Source: a virus. From it: a stretch of 24,655 bases of DNA. Every line of letters begins with the position of its first letter. Position 1 is the first letter of the stretch. A model generated the notes under the pieces. That model saw nothing but the letters and a program-made list of their open reading frames with translations, made no database searches and was not told the DNA's origin. Both the position numbers and the translations under genes were made by a program. Of this stretch, positions 21,763 through 24,655 are shown piece by piece. Where the stretch lies: the IMG/VR virus record IMGVR_UViG_3300046009_012030, positions 1-24,655 of that record, one strand, 5' to 3'.

Positions 21763-23840
21763 TGTGGGCCTCCTTGCATTTCTTCGGCGACTTTCTGGAG
21801 ACCCGGCTGGGCGCCGACGCGGCCGATTTGGGCGTTTTGTTGTTGTTGGACTTGGAAAGCGAAGGATTCCATGCGGGCGTTGAGCATGGCGCTGAAGATT
21901 TGATCCTGCTGGAGGCGCTGCTGGATTGCCGGGTTGCTCTGGATGATGTTTTGGAGGGTTTGCAGGCGGAGCTGGAAGTTTTGGCCTTCACCTTTGAGAG
22001 GCGGCTCGGTGCCGGCGGCGATTTTGGTGAACTGGACCTGCTCGTCGTCGATCTCTTGCTGGCTGGCGGCCTCGGCGTCGCGGATGAGGAGCTCGGAGAG
22101 ATTGGGGTCGATGGAGCCGAAGAGGAATTTGACGAGACCGGCCCGGTCGATGACGCCTTGCGTGTCGAGGGGGATGAGCTGGGTGAGCCCTTGCAGCTTG
22201 ATCTTGAGGGCCTCGGAGTCGAGCGTGCGGGCGTCGAAGTCGAGGCGGAGGTCGTATTTGCCCTGGATGTCTTGGCGGCTGGCGCGGAAGGGAGTGGGCA
22301 GTCCGCCGGCGACTCGCACGAACTGGATGTCGTCGAGGTATTGCTGACAAAGCTGAAATGTTTGGCCGAGGATGAGGGCCATGTCGGCGAGCCAGGTATC
22401 GACCAAATCCTGCTGGGCGAGGAGAGCCCGCTGCGGGGCCATGTCGGCGCGGGGAATGCCGAAATACTCATCCACATCGCGGCGGGTGGCGGCTTCGATT
22501 TCGATGGTTCCCATGTCATTCACCGGCGGGGCCATCCATTGGAATTCGCCGGGGCGCCGCTCTGGGAGCTGCTTGGCGGGACCGAGGACGATTTCCATTT
22601 TGCCTCGGTTGGCGGGGACTTTGAGCGGTGGGAGAATTGTCAAACTGGCGCGATCACTGCGATAGTCGCGCTGCACCTTGATCTCGCTCTGCTGGGTGGC
22701 GACGAGCTCGGGCACGCCTCGGGCCTCGATGAGCGGGCGGCTGGTGCGCTCGAGGGGTAGCTCGATGAAGGGATACTGGCCGTGCTCGTAGCCCATGGCT
22801 TCGGACTTGGCGACGCGGTCCACGACGCTGGGCTGGATGTGGGTGCACCAGACCTCCATGGCGCCGATCTTTTCGTTCCACTTTTTCTGATAGACGCGCC
22901 AGACCTCGATCATGTCGCGGTCGTCGGAGAGCAGGAATGTATCGGTGATGCGATACATGTTGCGCCCGGTGCGGCGGGAGATGCCTTTGTGCTTCACGGC
23001 CTCTTCGATCCAGCGAGGGTCGTAGTCCTCTGTAACCTCGCGCTCGCGGAGCTCGTCTTCGCGGAGGAGTTCGCGGCAGGCGATGAATGGGGCCCTCTGG
23101 AGGTCGTAGGTCGAGGGCGGGAAGATGATGTCCTCCCACGGCTCGTAGGCTTGCCAATCGGGGAGGTTCTCAAAAATGTAGGGCGAGTCGTATTCAAACG
23201 CGCCTGTCTCGCGGAGCTTGCGGACATTGGCGGCGGTGCCTTGGCCGGGGAGCAGGAGATCCATCTCGCGGGCCACGGCTTCTTCCTGCGTGGGGTCAAG
23301 GATGGCCTCGATGATCATGGCGAGCTGGGGGTCGCCGGTCTCCATGTATTGCATCTGGAGAGACTCAAGCGTGAAGGTGAGTTTTTCGTTGCGAGTGGTG
23401 CGGCGCCAAAAGACGCCCATGACGGCCAAGCCGTAGGTCTCGCGGATGTTTGCGGCGAGCTCGATCTCGCGCTTGGTCATGGCGGAGCAGTGGGAATTCA
23501 AAATCCACTGGATGACGGTCTCGACTTTTCGGCCGGCTTGGATGTCGGTCGTCTCGGTGGGCATGACGGCGAGACGGGCGCGGCTGAAGGAGTTTTTCAT
23601 CAAGCGCACACGCTCGTTGATGAGCATGTCGGAAAGGCGGATTCGGGAGTCGGAAGCGCCATCCCATGGGAAGGCGTTTTTGCCGAGGTTTGACGAGTAT
23701 TTGCGGCCGGTGTCGTCTTGCCCTGGCCAGAGACAAAACCTCTGATTGTAGTTGAGATTTTTGCGCGACCAGTAGTTCGCTGCGTCGGTCTCCGCTTCTT
23801 CGACGAGGCCGATGATTTCTGAAATGGCGGAGGATTTCAT
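21759..23840 (-). CDS. Portal protein
   Basis: A 693-residue protein that would form the dodecameric DNA portal at the capsid vertex. The frame is open back to an ATG at 23933, but the start at 23840 (MKSSAISEIIGLVEEAE) gives the ATGA overlap common in this genome, and the extra upstream residues look like a frame shadow. The region around residues 37-60 (WPGQDDTGRKYSS, then FPWDGASDSRIRL) is typical of large portal proteins of podovirus- and SU10-like phages. Later parts hold ETYGLAVMGVFW and the PFRASRQDIQGKYDLRLDFDA type of wing and crown segments. The C-terminal end is Gln-rich and helical, compatible with a barrel. Length fits the 650-750 residues usual for this portal type. Confidence 0.9.
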   Translation of the reverse strand: MKSSAISEIIGLVEEAETDAANYWSRKNLNYNQRFCLWPGQDDTGRKYSSNLGKNAFPWDGASDSRIRLSDMLINERVRLMKNSFSRARLAVMPTETTDIQAGRKVETVIQWILNSHCSAMTKREIELAANIRETYGLAVMGVFWRRTTRNEKLTFTLESLQMQYMETGDPQLAMIIEAILDPTQEEAVAREMDLLLPGQGTAANVRKLRETGAFEYDSPYIFENLPDWQAYEPWEDIIFPPSTYDLQRAPFIACRELLREDELREREVTEDYDPRWIEEAVKHKGISRRTGRNMYRITDTFLLSDDRDMIEVWRVYQKKWNEKIGAMEVWCTHIQPSVVDRVAKSEAMGYEHGQYPFIELPLERTSRPLIEARGVPELVATQQSEIKVQRDYRSDRASLTILPPLKVPANRGKMEIVLGPAKQLPERRPGEFQWMAPPVNDMGTIEIEAATRRDVDEYFGIPRADMAPQRALLAQQDLVDTWLADMALILGQTFQLCQQYLDDIQFVRVAGGLPTPFRASRQDIQGKYDLRLDFDARTLDSEALKIKLQGLTQLIPLDTQGVIDRAGLVKFLFGSIDPNLSELLIRDAEAASQQEIDDEQVQFTKIAAGTEPPLKGEGQNFQLRLQTLQNIIQSNPAIQQRLQQDQIFSAMLNARMESFAFQVQQQQNAQIGRVGAQPGLQKVAEEMQGGPQ

Positions 23841-24169
23841 TGGACGACGATGGTCGGCTTGGCGGTGGTGGTGACGACGGTGTGGGGGTTGGCCTTTTTG
23901 AATTCCTCGCGGAATCCTTTGTCCTTCCAGCAACCGGGGTAGAGGTTGTTCCAGTAGATGTAGCTGTCGAAATCGACGCTCATGGTGTGTTGGCCGATTC
24001 CTTCCACCGTGCTGCGGGCTGCGGCGATGCGGTCGCTGGCGGCTTTGATGCGCTGCTGGCGCATCTCGGCGTTGACCATGCTGGCGTGCCAGCCGGTGCG
24101 GAGTTCCTCAGTGACCAGCGTGGCGAGGTCACCAAGATCGGCTTCGAGTTCTACTGCGAGGTCGGACAT
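23837..24169 (-). CDS. Small putative structural protein between capsid and portal
   Basis: A 110-residue protein that I do not recognise. The N-terminal half is acidic and helical (SDLAVELEADLGDLATLVT) and looks able to form a short coiled coil. The second half has an aromatic stretch, SYIYWNNLYPGCWKDKG, then a basic segment and a beta-like TTTAKPTIVVQ end. It lies between the major capsid and portal genes. Its stop overlaps the portal start by ATGA (23837-23840), so the two are probably translated together. The site suggests a small head or head-completion protein. No Shine-Dalgarno sequence is visible; the leader after the hairpin is AT-rich. Confidence 0.6.
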   Translation of the reverse strand: MSDLAVELEADLGDLATLVTEELRTGWHASMVNAEMRQQRIKAASDRIAAARSTVEGIGQHTMSVDFDSYIYWNNLYPGCWKDKGFREEFKKANPHTVVTTTAKPTIVVQ

Positions 24170-24181
24170 TTAGAAAATTGT

Positions 24182-24250
24182 CCCGCATTGGGAGGGGCGC
24201 TCGGGGTTTATCTGGAGGGTGTGAGCGCCCCTCCGATGGGCCTATGCGGG
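24182..24250 (-). terminator. Nested hairpin after capsid gene (terminator or attenuator)
   Basis: Bases 24191-24202 (GGAGGGGCGCTC) pair perfectly with 24223-24234 across a 20-base loop. An outer 7-base stem (24182-24188, CCCGCAT, with 24244-24250) encloses it. On the transcribed minus strand only a four-base T run follows, so it may be a partial terminator, a processing site or an RNA 3'-end stabiliser that limits readthrough from capsid into portal. Confidence 0.65.
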
Positions 24251-24260
24251 GGAGGCTGGA

Positions 24261-24655
24261 TTAGGCTGTCGGTGCGAACTTGCCGAGAGCCAGAGGGCTC
24301 TTGACGCAGAGGGCGCAGATGGCGTCTACGATGCCGCGTGGTCCACCGCCACGGTCTTCCAGTTCTTGGAAGCGGGGCTTGCGGTTGTAGCGGAGCTCGA
24401 CCATGTCCATGTCGAGGACATAGCCGCGGCCGTTCTGCACGGCGGCTGCGTTTGTGGTCGCGTCAGCGGCCAGGAAGAGGCTTGGAATGAGTTCCAAAGT
24501 GCCAAAATCTCCCTCAAAAATATCGACCGTCGAAACGATCTTATTTTCGTCCTTTTGGTTCAACACGCGGATCGCGCTGGCGACATTCGTCGAGGCGAAC
24601 TGGGTGCGGGTGAAGGAGGTGAACTGGCGCTTGAGCGTCTCCTCTTCCCTTCCTT
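24261..24655 (-). CDS. Major capsid protein, C-terminal part (cut by window edge)
   Basis: This is the last 130 codons of a gene that begins beyond the right edge, read in frame from base 24653 to a TAA at 24261. The visible part contains VSTVDIFEGDFGTLELIP, then VLDMDMVELRYNRKP, and ends in a short beta-rich tail. The pattern of a 'DFGT..(L/V)(I/V)P' strand followed by 'VLD.D.VELR' is what I know from the C-terminal end of SU10-like capsid proteins (DUF5309, HK97 fold). Its place just before the portal gene in transcription order supports this, although many phages put portal first. A strong hairpin follows the stop, as often seen after abundant capsid transcripts. The HK97-fold core and N-arm are outside the window, so the exact family is likely but not proven. 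Confidence 0.8.
   Translation of the reverse strand, partial: GREEETLKRQFTSFTRTQFASTNVASAIRVLNQKDENKIVSTVDIFEGDFGTLELIPSLFLAADATTNAAAVQNGRGYVLDMDMVELRYNRKPRFQELEDRGGGPRGIVDAICALCVKSPLALGKFAPTA

Noticed and set aside
20713-23693. Plus-strand frames of about 300-400 codons opposite portal and connector
   Set aside because: Portal and connector on the minus strand are recognisable, and the plus-strand translations are low-complexity with no neighbours on that strand.
1-24655. tRNA genes, CRISPR arrays, insertion sequences and integrase or attachment sites
   Set aside because: I saw no tRNA-like cloverleaf, no regularly spaced repeat-spacer array, no transposase or integrase motif. The repeats present are inside genes or short leader arrays.

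Overview
The window is part of a tailed double-stranded DNA phage or prophage (Caudoviricetes), covering the late structural and lysis region. Every gene I accept lies on the minus strand, so transcription runs from position 24655 towards 1. The gene set (SU10/HK97-like major capsid protein, portal, head-tail adaptor, fibre-like proteins, lysis genes, a large tail protein, an S74 fibre, repeat-rich ejection-type proteins and a giant multidomain protein), with no visible sheath, baseplate or tape-measure gene, suggests a podovirus-like particle. I cannot name the host. Most of the DNA is GC-rich. Many starts lack a Shine-Dalgarno sequence and have AT-rich or C-rich leaders instead, which fits a host that often translates without it.

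Layout in transcription order: the C-terminal end of the major capsid protein (24655-24261), a strong nested hairpin, a small unknown gene, portal (23840-21759), a connector/adaptor (21762-20815), and then a fibre and decoration block (20775-17686) containing an AT-rich receptor-binding candidate. A repeat-built tail protein follows (17671-16232). The lysis cassette comes next: two small membrane proteins, a short lipoprotein and an M15-type peptidoglycan peptidase (16229-15231). After it come a small acidic protein, a metallophosphoesterase and a winged-helix-like protein. The region continues with a large tail protein (13562-11661), an S74 self-cleaving fibre (11594-10245), a SET-domain protein, a 747-residue Ala/Gln/Asn repeat protein, a PP-loop (PAPS reductase family) protein overlapping a YkgJ-like Cys-cluster protein, two putative virion proteins, and a giant protein that starts at 5140 and is still open at position 1 (at least 1713 residues).

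Genes are packed tightly. Ten junctions use the 4-base ATGA stop/start overlap, so translational coupling is likely. No stretch over 300 bases lacks a gene. The longest gap is about 100 bases (19175-19276).

The most unusual material is at the left. The giant gene has the features of a polyvalent protein: a zincin HEFGH motif, an ADP-ribosyltransferase-like segment, and a GQAMP(E/D) motif used four times between modules. A sharp drop in GC falls at the first GQAMP. Next to it is a cluster of possible modification genes (SET methyltransferase, PP-loop ATPase, YkgJ-like protein). There the PP-loop gene seems to have lost its stop codon by one base change. Three copies of a CTTAAAA heptamer repeat lie just upstream of gene starts and may act as leaders or as mobile intergenic repeats.
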